Positions 44,895 to 64,000 of a stretch of 64,000 bases of DNA are shown here, one piece after another (position 1 is the first letter of the stretch; each line of letters starts with the position of its first letter). Position numbers and translations under genes: made by a program. The stretch is from NCBI GenBank assembly GCA_013076295.1, contig RQOL01000660.1, positions 2,790,001-2,854,000 of the forward strand, in the 5' to 3' direction. The notes below the pieces were generated by a model. The model saw nothing but the letters and a program-made list of their open reading frames with translations, was not told where the DNA came from and did no database searches. Origin of the DNA: Sanderia malayensis (Eukaryota > Cnidaria > Scyphozoa > Semaeostomeae > Pelagiidae).

Positions 44895-47800
44895 ATGCCT
44901 CTAGAGACTTCTACAAGTTCCATGGAGCCCACGGACGTGGTTTTCGTGGTCGAAGTAACAACAAATTTCAAGCCTTTTTATCAAGAACTGAGAAATACAT
45001 ATATTCAAAAGATTGTGGAGTATGTCGTATATTTATTTCAAATAAAATAATTTAAAATTCAAGGTAAAAGATCATGCAATTTAGGAATTGTTCATTTACC
45101 ATGTTGCAGGCATTTCAACGATGGTCCAATATTAAATTCGGATATAAATTGGTTTGGAGCTGCGGTAAGTATTGTATATGTAATATAACCTTAACCAGGG
45201 CCTTCCTTCTTTAAGCAATCAAAATATTAATGTTTTGACTCCCTCCAATCCAAGAAACTCAAACTGGTTGAATAATGCTCCTTGCTCCATGAGCCATGAA
45301 AAATTTAGCAAGTGTCCCAGGCTTCCTTTGGAGAAAATGCATTGAAAGCGTTGACTAGCGAATGACCAATATTGTGAATGAAATACTGAGTTGTCTTTTG
45401 CAGAATTTACCCACTTTGTTCACACTGATTGAATACGGCAACCAACACTGCACTCAACAAAACAATATCAAATTCCATGAGCCTACAAGTGATGCTTTCA
45501 AGTTTCTCAAAACAACTAAAAATATCAAGTATGTAGCTTATAATTTCATCCAAGAATTACCTATAAAGACAAGAAGTAGAAACTTGGCACATTAGGTAAC
45601 GTTGGAGAGCGATTTGTTATAAATTATTATTTCCAACTCCATAGGTTTCAAATTCGAGATTCTCTGACATCAAGCTTTCTTGTCGAGGGCTTGGCTACAG
45701 CCTTACAGGTTAGATTTATGTACTATGCACACTATCAATGTTTATGAATATCACATGTCATGTACTATCAATTTCCAATTCCATGATACATTAGTTGTTA
45801 TAGATAGTTGTTTTTATTAAATCTTTACTTTGAAAGGTTTTTGATGGCTTGCAAGAGTATAGAAAGGGAGAAAGGTGAGCAAGAAATCCAATTCAAACTT
45901 GCAAATTATGTCTGTAAATGCTTTATGTGCCTTGTTGTTTCTATTTCTGTTTTCTATACCCTACAGGAATCCAAAAACTGAGAAGTACTGTATAGTCCTG
46001 TCTTCTTCAATACCGTATCACATTGGAAGTCAAAACAGCATCATGTATCATGGATGTTATCCCGAACAACTGGTTGAGATGATGGCCAAAGTGTGTTGAA
46101 TATTTTCTGCTATTTGTTTGCTTTATGAAACTCTGATCTTAATATGTCTTCAATGAAGACTTCTTTACTTTAACTCACTTGAAACTCACTTTACTTTACT
46201 TCACTTCACTTCACTTCACAGACATATGAAGACTCTTCATATGTCTTAATCCTAATACCTTAACCAACATCATGGTATAAGTTAAACATATCATCCTATC
46301 CAACTATTCAGTACAGCAATGAACTTACTCCCCAACAAAATGTTAAGATAATCAATTGTTTTTAGGTTTATCTTCATCTTGATTCTGCTACTTTTGATAA
46401 TTGTGACACTTAATTATTTCACATTTTTTATTTTAGAAAAACATCAATTTATCAATAATTTCACCGAGAAATGTTCCTGAGTTACAAAACCTGTACAACA
46501 AGGTAAATTATCTGCAAGTTTTCATTTTTGCCTTTATTTGTTCAGATTATTACCAACATGATGTAGTTTCTTATCAAAAGTAAAATAAGTTTGCTAGATA
46601 AAAGCAGAGTATTAAATGCTGTTCTGCTCAATTTATTCTGCAACGTTCCACTCTTTGACAACATAATTTTTACAGTTTTCCACTTTGCAGGGTCATATAT
46701 CAGATGGAAATTTACAAAGCAATAATCAATTTTCAGAAAAACCAAATCATATGGTTCTACTTAGAGGTTTCTCTTTACAAGGTGAAAAGTATACTTCATT
46801 TGTTTCTATTGATTGAGCCATGTCATTTTATTGAATTACTCCATGAAAATGACAACATTTTTCAATATATGTCAAAGATATAAGTATGAAATTTTCGAAA
46901 AATAGTCCACCAACCCTGAAACTTCTTTTTTTGTGGGCTTTATTCAAACCCCCACTCTCACTAAGACAATATTTAGTGGAATAAAAGATACGTGCAGAAT
47001 TTGCAAAAGTCATAAGTATCTCATGAATTTATCAACTATTGTATTTTATTTTATGATTCCAAATGCTGTAAAAGTCTGATAACTGGAATAAATTTTTATT
47101 CCTTGGTGTGTTTGTGACATCATGGCTAAACATTTAGTGTTTTCAATTATTTTCCTAGTCTCTGGGCCCTCAGTTACAGACCAACCTCAATCTTCAACTC
47201 ACAGCCCAATGGTCAATCAACCGCAACAGCACAGCCCGATTCCTGTCCAGGACACAAGCCCCCCGCAACCAGCTCGTCCACAACCACCACAAATTCCCGG
47301 ACAAAATCAACCCGGACTCAGTCAACCCGGACTCAACCAACCCGGACTCAACCAACCCGGACTCAATCAACCCGGACTCAATCAACCCGGACTCAATCAA
47401 CCTGGACTCAATCAACCCGGACTCAATCAACCCGGACTCAATCAACCAACAATGCTCAGTCATTTACAGACGACCGGCCCAGGGGCTCAAGCTCCGAGCA
47501 AGGTGCCACCTCAACAACCTTCTGTATCCAATCAAAAGAAAGATGATACAACTGCAACAGACGTGCGGCCAATCAGAATGGTTCAAAATGTAAGAGAGAA
47601 TATTACTTTTGTTTATTAGGTTTTCTCAACGTGGTAAAAATTCATTTTAGACCTGATTATTGCAAAACTCTCTACGATTGGACAGCTTGTCAGGCAAGTT
47701 CGTCCATATTTTTCATTTCTTGACAAATGCAATCCTGTGCGAAATTGTCACATAATGTTGAAACCAGGGAGCATAAAGCACCCTTTGGGCTCCCTAGTGG

Positions 47801-50800
47801 AAACTTTCCTAAAGCGGACGCGGGTCTTGGCTTGCGAGGAGTCTATTGTAATTTTGAACACCATGACGTCATTTATTAGGAAGCTTAAAGAGACATGTGA
47901 TAATAGTAAATTTTGAATTTTGTCGCAAATAATAATGATTGTGATAATAATGATGTTGTCTTTTCAGCGCAAAGTTGCATGGACAGGCGAACTTGGCTGG
48001 CGTGAGGTAAATAAATCTAATAAATATTTGGGGAAACTATTAACCATTTAACTCTCATAGAGGTTAGTCATTCTAATTGATTGGCCCAAAATTAGTTATT
48101 TACTTGTTAGATAATTATCAATTGATGTAGTTGCTTGGTCAATACGGGTGCAATGGTTTGCTGCATCGCAGATTTTTACATTTGAAAGATATTGACAGCA
48201 GTGTTTGCGAAGCATTTGTTGTATGTGAAGTTTTCTATTATTTGTTGCCATAGAACCGTTCATCGGAGAACGCAGTAGAGCGCAAGATGTCATGCAATAT
48301 AACAATAGAACCAGAGGAGTTTCTGTAAGTTATTCACGATGCTACCATAAACCTCTGCACTAGTGATTAGTAGTGTGATAGGAGTAGCCGTGGCCTCTTT
48401 GGTACGTAAAGATAGGAGCCCTCGGCCGTAAAAATTATACTCCAATTATTTTGATAACAGATGTTATTGAAATCTTAAGCGCCCTTGGTATTTTATAGAG
48501 CTATTCTAAGTTGTGTATTGATCAATTACGTCAGTGATGGATAATGTTGTTATTGATGTTGTTATTAACAGGGATACGTCCGATTGGCCGAATAAATTAA
48601 CCATGCAACTAGTACCTCAACTTTGGCTGGTAATCAAAGCTTTTCAAATGTTAAAAATGTCCATTTTACATTATGCTCTTCCAACCTTTCAATTTATTCT
48701 CTTCCAACCTTTCAATTTATGCTCTTCCATACAACCTTTTGATTTATGCTCTTTCAACCTTTTGACTTATATTCTTCGACACAACCTTTTGATTTATGCT
48801 CTGCTATAATAAGGCGAAGTTTATTTTTCTTTCTAGGCGAGTCTTAGTCATTTGATAAGAGACTCTCGAATTACGTATTTCCACTTCTCTGATATTAATG
48901 AGCAAGCCAATCTTAAAGCGATGTACAACATTATGGCACCAGATGCAAAGAATCCTGTTAAATTTGTAAGTTTACTTTACTTTACTTTACTTTACTTTAC
49001 TTTACTTTACTTTACTTTACTTTACTTTACTTTACTTTACTTTCAGGCTGGCTGTATATTTCTCAACTCTGGCAGCAATGTTACCCCTGTCACCCCACCT
49101 CAAGTCCTTGTGCTTATTTTCAACCCAAAGAAACGGGCTTTCGTCGGAGTAATCCCCAATGACCAGGTACTTACACGAAGTCATCTTGTTATAACTTTAC
49201 CTTTTAAAAATTTACCTTTTATCTCTAATGTATATTACAAATGTTTGCCACGTGTTTAAGATTTCTTTTTATTTTAACATTTTAGAGTACCTTCGTCGCA
49301 TCTTTAAGAGTAAGTGCTTTTTATATGTTATTCGTTTTCATTCATTACTTTATCTTCACTTTATCATTGATTTATCATTATTTTATCATTACTTTATCAT
49401 TGCGTTATCATTACTTGCGTCTTTAGCAATCACTTTATTTGTTTGTCATTGCATTAGAAAGATAATCTTAATTGTTCAATATTCAATTCGTGATAATTTT
49501 TTTTCAGACAACAATGAATGAATACAAAACAAAATCGCAGAGTAATCGTGCAGCATCTGCTGTAAGTCAAACAAAATTATTTCACCATTAATCCCTCTTA
49601 CCATTGTTTACTAATTTTAAGTAAACTTGTGCTAATTGACTCGCTCTTGATCAAGATAAATTCGTCACTTGTAAGGCTATAGCCAGCTAGCTAATCACCT
49701 TGGTTTTATCGACTTTCTACTGTAGAATCCTACTCATAATAATCCCAACATATAGGCACTAACTCGTTACATTATATCCCTGTGCTTGGAGAGGTAAAGA
49801 ATAGTCGATATTTTGTCTCTGCTGCATAAATCTTTCTTGCAACAAAACAATAGAAAGGTTTTACAGTCAACTCTGTCTAATTCGAACACCCTGGAGAAGC
49901 GTGAAAATGTTCGAATTACAAAAAATTCGAATTATGGAGGTTTGTTTTATAAGAATTGGTTCGTTAGTGGTCCTTGAAGGGACGGAGAATTTCGTTCGAG
50001 TTAGATAGAGTTCAAATTACACGAATTCGAACTATGCAGATTTGACTGTATTTAAAAGCGACAAGCAGGACACCATTTCTTATAGCCCGGGACGCACTGT
50101 AACAAATGCTTGTAGAAGAATAATTTTCCTATATTTATCTGATGTTTTTCTTTATATTAATCACTACCTATTTGTTTACAGCCACCTCAACAGCTCTTTC
50201 AACCTTCAGTGACACAGGTAACTGTTATTTCTTTCAATTTTCAATTCAATGAGGTGTTTGAGTGAGGCACCAGCATGAATATTTCGTTGTCGCAAACAAA
50301 TGGCAATTTACCGAATACATTTTTGTCATCTTCTACACACCTATTACTGTTGCCACTCGCAACAACATGCAGCGTGTTTTTATTAGAATTATTTAATATA
50401 ATATATACTATTATAATGATATAAGAGAATTTTTTAAATCATTATTACAGTCCACTGGATAACTTCTTCTCGTTCTAAGTGCCTTTTTTAATTGTCACAC
50501 ATTATAACTCCTTGATGGATTATGTAATATTTTATGATTTTTATAGTTTCGTCAGTTGCCTGCTAGTTCTATGACTCCTGGGTCAACATCAACTGTTCAA
50601 ATTGGAGCAGCAAACATTTCCGCAGTAAGTTTTAATTTTAATGTTCATAGTTCTATTTACTCTTTCCTAAGCCATTACTCTACATATGTTTTTTCTGCAT
50701 TTATGCTTGCTATCGAAGTTTTATTATAATTTGTGTTTTTATTTTATTTATGCAATTTATTATTGTTGACTTTTTTCCATCACAGCCAACGATGACGTCG

Positions 50801-51867
50801 CAAAATATTCGCGCCAGCGCAGCGGTAAGTCAAAGCAATATTTCCAAGCTTGGTTGCCAGTTTGTCAATTTGCTATTAACAAGAACTATCATCGTAATTT
50901 TTTCAGGGAATGCAAAACTTTTCTCAGGATCTTAGCACAGTTACAAACACTCAGACACAACTTGCGGCAGCTATGGCCAACTCTCAGCAACTGACCAATC
51001 CACAACAAATTGCCAATCCACAACAACTGGCCAATTCACAGCAACTGGCCAATTCACAACAACTGGCCAATTCACAACAACTGGCCAATCCACAACAACT
51101 GGCCAATTCACAGCAACTGGCCAATTCACAACAACTGGCCAATTCACAACAACTGGCTCCGCATATGCTACTTGCCCGAAACCAAGCTCACCCGGTAATT
51201 AAATTTACTTCATAAATCATATTCATCTGTGATACTTCTTTTATATCTGATGGCCAGTGGGTTGTGTCAATATGTCTTGCATGAGTGATTATCCTGAAGA
51301 TAGAAGGACAAGGACTTGAATGTCTTGACGAACGTTTTCAGCTAACTGTATTTTCACGAATGCAATAGGGCGTTCTTATAATCTACTATTCATGCTATAA
51401 GCAACTAAGCATGTGGCTTTAGCTATACCTTAGGATACCTTAGGATCGTTTGTGAACGGTGGTGATGTAACCACTATATCCACTTCTAATTCTGTTCTAC
51501 TATTTTGATTATTGATGCGAGTTAGCTATGACTGTTCTAACAATAAAATTTACTCCGGGTTTAAGAACTCGTGATACAGCTAGCAAAGTGTTTTTGGTTC
51601 CTTTAAATGTTTGTTATAAGACCTTTCTTCTGCGTAAATGTGAGCTCACGGATAACTTTTTTTTCAGGCTGAGGGGCCAGGCCCAAGTGCAGTGAGCCAA
51701 TTACGTCAGCTTCTACAACTCCAGAATAGTCGCAATGCATTACAACAGCAACAACAACAACAACAGCAACAACAACAGCAACAGAATTTACAACCGCAAC
51801 AACAAGCATCTATTCAACAATCGCTTACTCCACAGCAGCAACAATGGCAACTACAACGAATCATGCT

Positions 51868-51899
<32 letters not shown>

Positions 51900-52036
51900 A
51901 AAGACAGTCGGCTTCTGTTGCCTTGGCAAATGCTGCTGTTGCACAGCAACAACAACAACAGCAGCAGCAACAACAACAAGTTCAACCAATGCAATTGATG
52001 CAGAATGATTCGGCGACATTTTTGGACTTTATATAA
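44895..52036 (+). CDS. MED25: Mediator complex subunit 25
   Basis: 21 exons, 807 aa, phases agree: 44895-45019, 45110-45164, 45404-45528, 45645-45708, 45837-45874, 45967-46090, 46437-46502, 46691-46781, 47159-47589, 47968-48006, 48254-48324, 48572-48629, 48837-48965, 49047-49166, 49286-49309, 49508-49561, 50182-50217, 50547-50624, 50786-50824, 50907-51194, 51668-52036. The VWA domain (1-230; DVVFVVE, LVEGLATALQ, SIISPRNVPEL, MVLLRGFSL) is the Mediator-anchoring part. The ACID/PTOV domain (374-520; VAWTGELGW, LTMQLVPQ, AGCIFLNS, FVGVIPNDQ) is the activator-binding part. Between them are a Pro/Gln linker and, after it, a Gln-rich tail ending FLDFI. MED25 links sequence-specific activators to RNA polymerase II. 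The ATG was chosen as first in-frame before DVVFVVE; an acceptor-like TTTAG at 44,855-44,859 suggests a 5'UTR exon. Three separate coding tandem repeats are unusual. Confidence 0.94.
46220..46246. repeat. perfect 13-bp hairpin in MED25 intron 6
   Basis: AGACATATGAAGA, one base, then its exact complement; preceded by a CACTT-rich run (46,185-46,219). Confidence 0.9.
47305..47448 (+). repeat. coding 15-bp minisatellite, N-Q-P-G-L repeats
   Basis: About ten units of AATCAACCCGGACTC in MED25 exon 9, in frame, with synonymous third-base changes and one S-for-N unit. Third positions are conserved, so spread is recent. Confidence 0.95.
48971..49040 (+). repeat. (TTTAC)14 microsatellite in MED25 intron 13
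   Basis: Fills nearly the whole 81-bp intron, from just after the donor to the acceptor TTTCAG at 49,041-49,046. Confidence 0.95.
49864..50048. mobile_element. TA-flanked pogo-like MITE, family B copy 2
   Basis: CAGTCAACTCTG ... CAGATTTGACTG with TA both sides, in MED25 intron 16; same family as 41,288-41,478. Confidence 0.8.
50985..51164 (+). repeat. coding 18-bp minisatellite, Q-Q-L-A-N-S/P repeats
   Basis: About ten units in MED25 exon 20, near identical at DNA level. Confidence 0.95.
51745..51990 (+). repeat. three CAA/CAG polyglutamine tracts in MED25 exon 21
   Basis: Runs at about 51,745-51,785, 51,870-51,905 and 51,942-51,980, mixed CAA and CAG, coding Q11-Q16. Confidence 0.95.
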
Positions 52037-52964
52037 TCAACCTTAGCCCTACTACTGAGGTATATTTCGAATGCGAAATTTAACTTATTTTGTAGCATGT
52101 ATATTATTTGTATCTGTCATGGATGCAACCATTTGGCTTAACAATCCAATTTGCTCTTGTAAACTTGCTGCATTATTTTAACCGACCGACAAAACATTAT
52201 ATTTAAGAATTAAAATCTGTGGCTTGTAAGTAGTTTCCATGAATTCCTTTGATAATGCTTTGAGTCTGAGCTGAGAAGGTAACTGGCATTTTTGTGATGC
52301 ATATGGCTCTGCTGGCAATACCAATAAATTGTTGCTGTGCAACATAAGATGGATAGATCGTTACGTATCTGTTACGTGTCAAACGGGTCGTGACGTCATG
52401 ATGCGATGCGCAACCTCTTATAAATAAAGGATTACGACAATGATTCATGGTGTCAAATAAGTTCAACAGCACCCTTCCAACAACCAAAACAACACGAAAT
52501 CAAGAAATATCATAATAACATGATAAAATTCAATATTTCCTCAAAATTTCCCTAAAATATATTTTTCCTTAAAATTGTCCTTAACGGGCCAAATTTCCTC
52601 AGTTTGAGGAAATTTCCTCAAAAGTGGAAACACAGGGACAGGGTCTTCTCACTGTCACTGATGTTATTTGTCACCTCCGGGAATGGCGTATCGTTAATAC
52701 AGTGTGCATAACGTTTATGTTCGTCAAACCGAAAGACATTTCATAGTTCGAGAATTTTCCAAAGTTACTCAAAAACAAGTGCTGCTTTATTCGTATGCTG
52801 AATTAAAGTGTTCTGCAGAGCTAAGTTTGTTGTCAGACAAGGATATTTTGTCGACGAAGTCGCATCGGCTTGGCCTAACTTTAGGAAGGAGAAGCAAGCT
52901 TCTGAATTTTCAGCTGTTGTATTGACTGGTAAATAAATTGAGTGAGTGGCTGGAAGTTTTGGAG
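52037..52964. other. MED25-RNF126 intergenic region
   Basis: Candidate AATAAA poly(A) signal for MED25 at 52,423-52,428. A palindromic TGACGTCA lies 33 bp earlier. No gene recognised; it probably holds the RNF126 promoter. Confidence 0.5.
52391..52398. promoter_or_regulatory. palindromic CRE TGACGTCA
   Basis: Perfect CREB/ATF consensus, 567 bp before the RNF126 start codon. Motif-based only. Confidence 0.3.
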
Positions 52965-55649
52965 ATGGCCGAAGCGGGTAGAGAGAGCCATGAAGTGTTG
53001 AATAAACGTTTCTTCTGTCACAAATGTAATCGAGAAATAACCCCAAAGTTACCGGTGAGACTGTGTTGTGATGTTTTTACATTTTGATGATGATGATGAA
53101 GAGATAATCAAAAGCAAGCATTTTCGTTGATGGATTGGATTAGATAATGCAATGGCGAAATTCAGAGTTTATCTTATACAAATAGACTACTTATTTTTTG
53201 TATTCTTCCAGGAATTTGTATGCCCTAGATGTGAATCAGGATTTGTTGAAGAACTTGAGGCAAATTCGCCCAGGTAAGAAATTGCAGCAAAATTTGTCTT
53301 CCTTTTGCATGCAGCATGAAAAAATAGTTGTCCCTGCTAAATAAGAAATCTCTTATTTAGCAGGGAAAATTCTTTGTAAAATTTTATTATGTATACTTAC
53401 AAGCTAAATTAAATTGTTTTTGTTATTCCAGTGGTATGACAGATGGTAGTGGCTTTTTTGGATTCCCTTCAGATGAATCTGGTTCCCGTGAAGTACGTTC
53501 AGCTTTTGTTCATTATAACTCACACATTGATATCTCAACTAACATTTAGCACAAGCATCTTGCTTCCCACCTATTTTACTTTTTCCACTGATCAGCTATG
53601 CATAACTCTCGCATAACTTTATCTGTCTTATTTCCATTACAGGATGCCAGAGCAAATCCTTCAGGAAACATCCATTTCCCAAGTTTTTTTGAAGGTAACA
53701 TAAAAGTTTGATAGAGAAAATATCTAGATTATATGAAAGGTAAATATCATAGTCACTCTGAGTTTCTTTATTTCTTTCTTTAGGGGACTTGTCATTCAGC
53801 TCGGAGAGGAGAGGGGGACACAGGAGGGCCCCACATATTACATTTCATATGGGACACAGTCATACTGATCATTCTGGCCCTCATCATCATGATGGCACAG
53901 AAAATCCTCCATTTGATTTGTGAGTTTTTGGTTTATGTTTGTTGAAATCACCTGCTAAAAATGAAATTGCTGCAAAAAAATTTAAATTGGAACTTTTGAA
54001 TTAGAAGTTGTCAAAAGATGCATTTGCAGTAAATGTGCTCGAAAATATTTATCCGACTTTTCTCTGTTCCAGGTTTTTTCAGCAACTCTTCTCTAACCTG
54101 GGAGTTACTGGCAAGTTAAAATAAATTCTTCTTTAAATTCTTAAAAGATTGCTTATCGAGACACCATTAAGAAATTTTATTGATATCTTGTTTGATTTAC
54201 TTTATCATACATATGCCAATTCATCATGTAACTTGTGTTTTTTTATAGTTATGAATGGAGAAAACAGAGGCTCGGTCAGTTTGTAAGTATTGTTTGTCTC
54301 TGAGATACTTACAATATTTGACAAAAGTCTTTGGACACGCACAACTTTACACCCTTCTCCCCAGACAATGTTTTTCTGGAGAAAGGCATATTGACAAAAT
54401 TTCATTCACATGGTGACCAAAAGGATGTGCTTTGGAAAACAACATTATTTCAGGGGGATGGGGGGTTAAGTAAACCCCACAAAAAAGAAGTTTACGGGTT
54501 GATAACCTTTTTTGTATTGCAGACTTTTACTTAGGTCTTACAATGTTGTTTTTATTTATCGCTATTTGGTTTTCAGCAACCAAATATTTCCTTCGACACT
54601 TGGAGACTACGCATGGGGAGCAAATGGATTGGATAACATCATTACTCAGGTAAGTTGTCTCTTTATGAGAATCGTTTTTGTTTGCAACGTAACTGTACAT
54701 TTACGACTCACAGATGTCAAAAAATTGTAATTGTAATAAATGATCATAAATTGTACATCTTTTTTATTGTTTGTTGTTTTTTTTTCAGCTTTTGAGTCAA
54801 CTAGAGGGAACAGGACCACCTCCTGCTGATAAAGACAAAGTTAATGCACTCCCAATTGTTCAAATCACCCCTGAAGATGTTGGTAAGATAAGCTATATTT
54901 TCCTGGTATTCAATAGTATCACCCTAAGTCATGAAATGTATCTCTAGGGGTTTACGGGAGTATTTACAAAAATTGTTTTTTATGTGGGGGCTTAGGGATG
55001 TATTTTTGCTCATTTGTAAAGACTTTGTATTCAACAATGTGAGCAAAGGATCATCCGTGAGGGCGCTTGGGCATTTCTTATTCATTCTGAATATAAACAG
55101 TTTTTGGGAAAAAGTCCCAATGTCTCTCGTTTTTCCCATTATAAATTCTGATTTTATTTTAATTAAACTGCCTTGGCCCGAATCGATATTCTTGATATTT
55201 ATATTTGATTTTTAGACGAACGCCAAGAATGTGCCGTTTGCAAGGAAGCTTACAAGTTGGACGAAAAAGCTCTGAAGTTACCCTGTAAACATTTATTCCA
55301 CTCAGAATGCGTGAAGCCATGGCTAGAACTGGTATGTCTTTCATTATCTTATTTTTCTCTGCACTACCACCGTGGCTGTTTCTGAGAAACCTCAAATTAT
55401 TTGAACTCACCACGCTTGATCTAAGACATGCAGATATGATATGCTGAAAATTGACAGTTTTAGAATCTCATTATTTCTACTGGGGTCAAACTTGGATCGC
55501 ACAAGCTATGCAACACCCCTAGACTCGTCGATAACAGCCAATTTTGGTCATTATTTTCATAAATCGAAGTGTTTTTTTTTCAGCACGATTCCTGTCCAGT
55601 TTGTCGATGTTCACTGAATGGACGCTCAGCAAGTGAAGAATACACATAG
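52965..55649 (+). CDS. RNF126: RNF126/RNF115-like RING-H2 E3 ubiquitin ligase
   Basis: Eleven exons, 273 aa, phases agree: 52965-53054, 53212-53273, 53432-53492, 53643-53694, 53784-53919, 54073-54110, 54249-54282, 54577-54649, 54789-54882, 55216-55331, 55584-55649. The N-terminal zinc ribbon (C18, C21, C34, C37: CHKC, CPRC) is the BCA2-type finger that in vertebrates binds ubiquitin and the BAG6 complex. The central part has a His-rich stretch and the family signature [15 protein letters not shown]. The C-terminal RING-H2 ligands are C219, C222, C237, H239, H242, C245, C256, C259. Role: E3 for hydrophobic mislocalised proteins and endosomal sorting. One vertebrate-ancestral gene matches both RNF126 and RNF115; N-terminal MAEA favours RNF126 naming. 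Intron 6 uses a GC donor. The serine-rich tail of vertebrate RNF126 is absent. Confidence 0.94.
53331..53366. repeat. perfect 16-bp stem, 4-nt loop hairpin in RNF126 intron 2
   Basis: TCCCTGCTAAATAAGA - AATC - exact complement. Could be a tiny foldback element; no TSD seen. Confidence 0.92.
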
Positions 55650-55711
55650 GGATTTTAGGAATGTATTTTAGTATAGTTTGAATTGGCCGATGTTGGGCTC
55701 TCGAGCGGAAA

Positions 55712-55717
55712 AATAAA
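55712..55717 (+). terminator. poly(A) signal of RNF126
   Basis: AATAAA followed by TG/TTG-rich sequence (GAGGTTGTTGTAACATG) at a proper downstream distance. Confidence 0.65.
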
Positions 55718-56344
55718 TGCTATATTGATGAGGTTGTTGTAACATGATCAACCTCTTTTCTATGTTATTGAGTTGGCTGGCATTTTCTGCGTCATGATGA
55801 ACAAAGATTTTTTGCCGTGTAACGGCAGGTGTCTCTGCGAAGGCGCTTTTTGCAATTTTAAAAGCCATTGAATTCTCAGAAACTAATGTTGACGTATGTT
55901 ATAAGTTGCTCACTCTGATCTTGAACACAACTGATTGTATAACAGAATAACTCAAAAATACACTATGACGTTTTGGACAATTTTTAATTTTCGATACAAA
56001 ATAATTCGTGTTGAAATTGTTTTGAGATATATGCACTCTGTTGAGATTGCACATGTATTCTGCTAACTCGACAGGTTAATTTGATTTTAACATGAACATT
56101 CAAACCATACACAGTATAAATGTTGCATTTGAAAAATCATATTTTAATCATTAAACTTTTTTAAAATGCTTATTTTTGCTAGATGCTATTCGGCGTTGTT
56201 ATTTCTGAATTTGTAGATTGGTCGTTTATTAATATCATCATACAGCTCAAAATTGTATTTTCCTTTTCGTCTACTTCTCTTCATTCATTCATTGAGTAAT
56301 TTATTCGTCATTTATTTGAATAATGCAAATAGAAACATTTTTCA

Positions 56345-56352
56345 TGACGTCA
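56345..56352. promoter_or_regulatory. palindromic CRE TGACGTCA upstream of UNC13
   Basis: 249 bp before the UNC13 start codon; CREB sites are frequent in neuronal promoters. Motif-based only. Confidence 0.3.
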
Positions 56353-56600
56353 TCTTTGTTTATAATCTCGATGTGAAGAAGAGGCTAAGAATTTCCTGTT
56401 TGCTCGTGTTCTTGATTTTGACAGCCAGACAATGCTCAGCTCAGGGGCTCACTGTCTTTTTTAGAAAGCTGGAATTTTGCTCGCCAACGTATAATTATAA
56501 ACAGATGCTATATTTCCGATTAGACCATACGTTAAAGAGCTTTTAACATTAATCAATATGCTTGTTTAATAATGGAGTAATATGGACACTGACGCATAAA

Positions 56601-64000
<7,400 letters not shown>

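Larger units (their letters stand above)
55650..56600. other. RNF126-UNC13 intergenic region
   Basis: RNF126 poly(A) signal AATAAA at 55,712-55,717, 63 nt after its stop. A CRE-like TGACGTCA lies at 56,345-56,352. No gene recognised. Confidence 0.6.

Noticed and set aside
51735..51998. Asn-rich alternative frame and the antisense Val-rich frame
   Set aside because: Off-frame readings of the MED25 polyQ exon.
52391..52428. MED25 and RNF126 as an operon
   Set aside because: More than 900 bp separate them, with a poly(A) signal and a promoter-type motif between.

Overview
This is a stretch of a compact metazoan genome. Genes have many small exons with GT-AG introns mostly of 0.2-1 kb, the sequence is AT-rich, and TTAGGG-type repeats are present. 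The gene set (RASGRF, MED25, an RNF126/RNF115-type RING E3, a long UNC13) is animal. Intron density and compactness suggest an invertebrate; a tunicate or another invertebrate deuterostome is my inference, not something the sequence proves.

Left third (1-19,460): two abutting tandem arrays. The first (1-12,340, running off the left edge) has a 195-bp monomer, and every monomer carries a complete minus-strand initiator methionine tRNA gene. I count 63 tRNA copies (the first cut by the window edge) plus a 17-nt stump at the right end. Most are intact: A1-U72 acceptor, three G-C pairs in the anticodon stem, C33, CAT anticodon, and the metazoan initiator T-loop ATCGAAA. A few have changed anticodons (two CAC, one AAT) or stem mismatches. 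The array stops inside a tRNA gene. About 190 bp later a second satellite begins (182-bp monomers, about 38 copies, with 0.9-1.3 kb higher-order duplications). It is AT-rich and carries a short inverted repeat.

Middle left (19,461-29,873): a tandem duplication of a lysine/glutamate-rich nuclear-type protein gene with a coilin-like N-terminal segment. Copy 1 (20,671-23,329) is complete in four exons. Copy 2 (24,456-25,537) keeps the first two exons and part of the third, then lost about 1.6 kb and ends at a new stop. A single initiator-tRNA unit lies after each copy (24,182 and 26,316), so array units also sit at the duplication edges. A hAT-like MITE with an imperfect 8-bp target duplication follows, then intergenic DNA.

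Right half (29,874-64,000): four plus-strand genes head to tail. A RASGRF-type dual exchange factor (27 coding exons, 1,571 aa: PH, coiled coil, IQ, DH, PH, REM, RasGEF) spans 29,934-42,784. MED25 (21 exons, 807 aa; VWA, ACID and Q-rich tail with three coding tandem repeats) spans 44,895-52,036. An RNF126/RNF115-like E3 (11 exons, 273 aa, one GC-AG intron) spans 52,965-55,649. The 5' part of UNC13 (17 exons seen; C2A, linker, C1, start of C2B) runs from 56,601 off the right edge. Introns and spacers hold several TA-flanked MITEs, one 1.25-kb inverted-repeat element, microsatellites and near-perfect hairpins.

The four genes are not an obvious pathway; UNC13 and RASGRF are neuronal signalling genes, MED25 and RNF126 housekeeping. 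The striking system is the dense initiator-tRNA array: a translation-initiation gene amplified into satellite-like form, with variants that could alter start-codon decoding if expressed.
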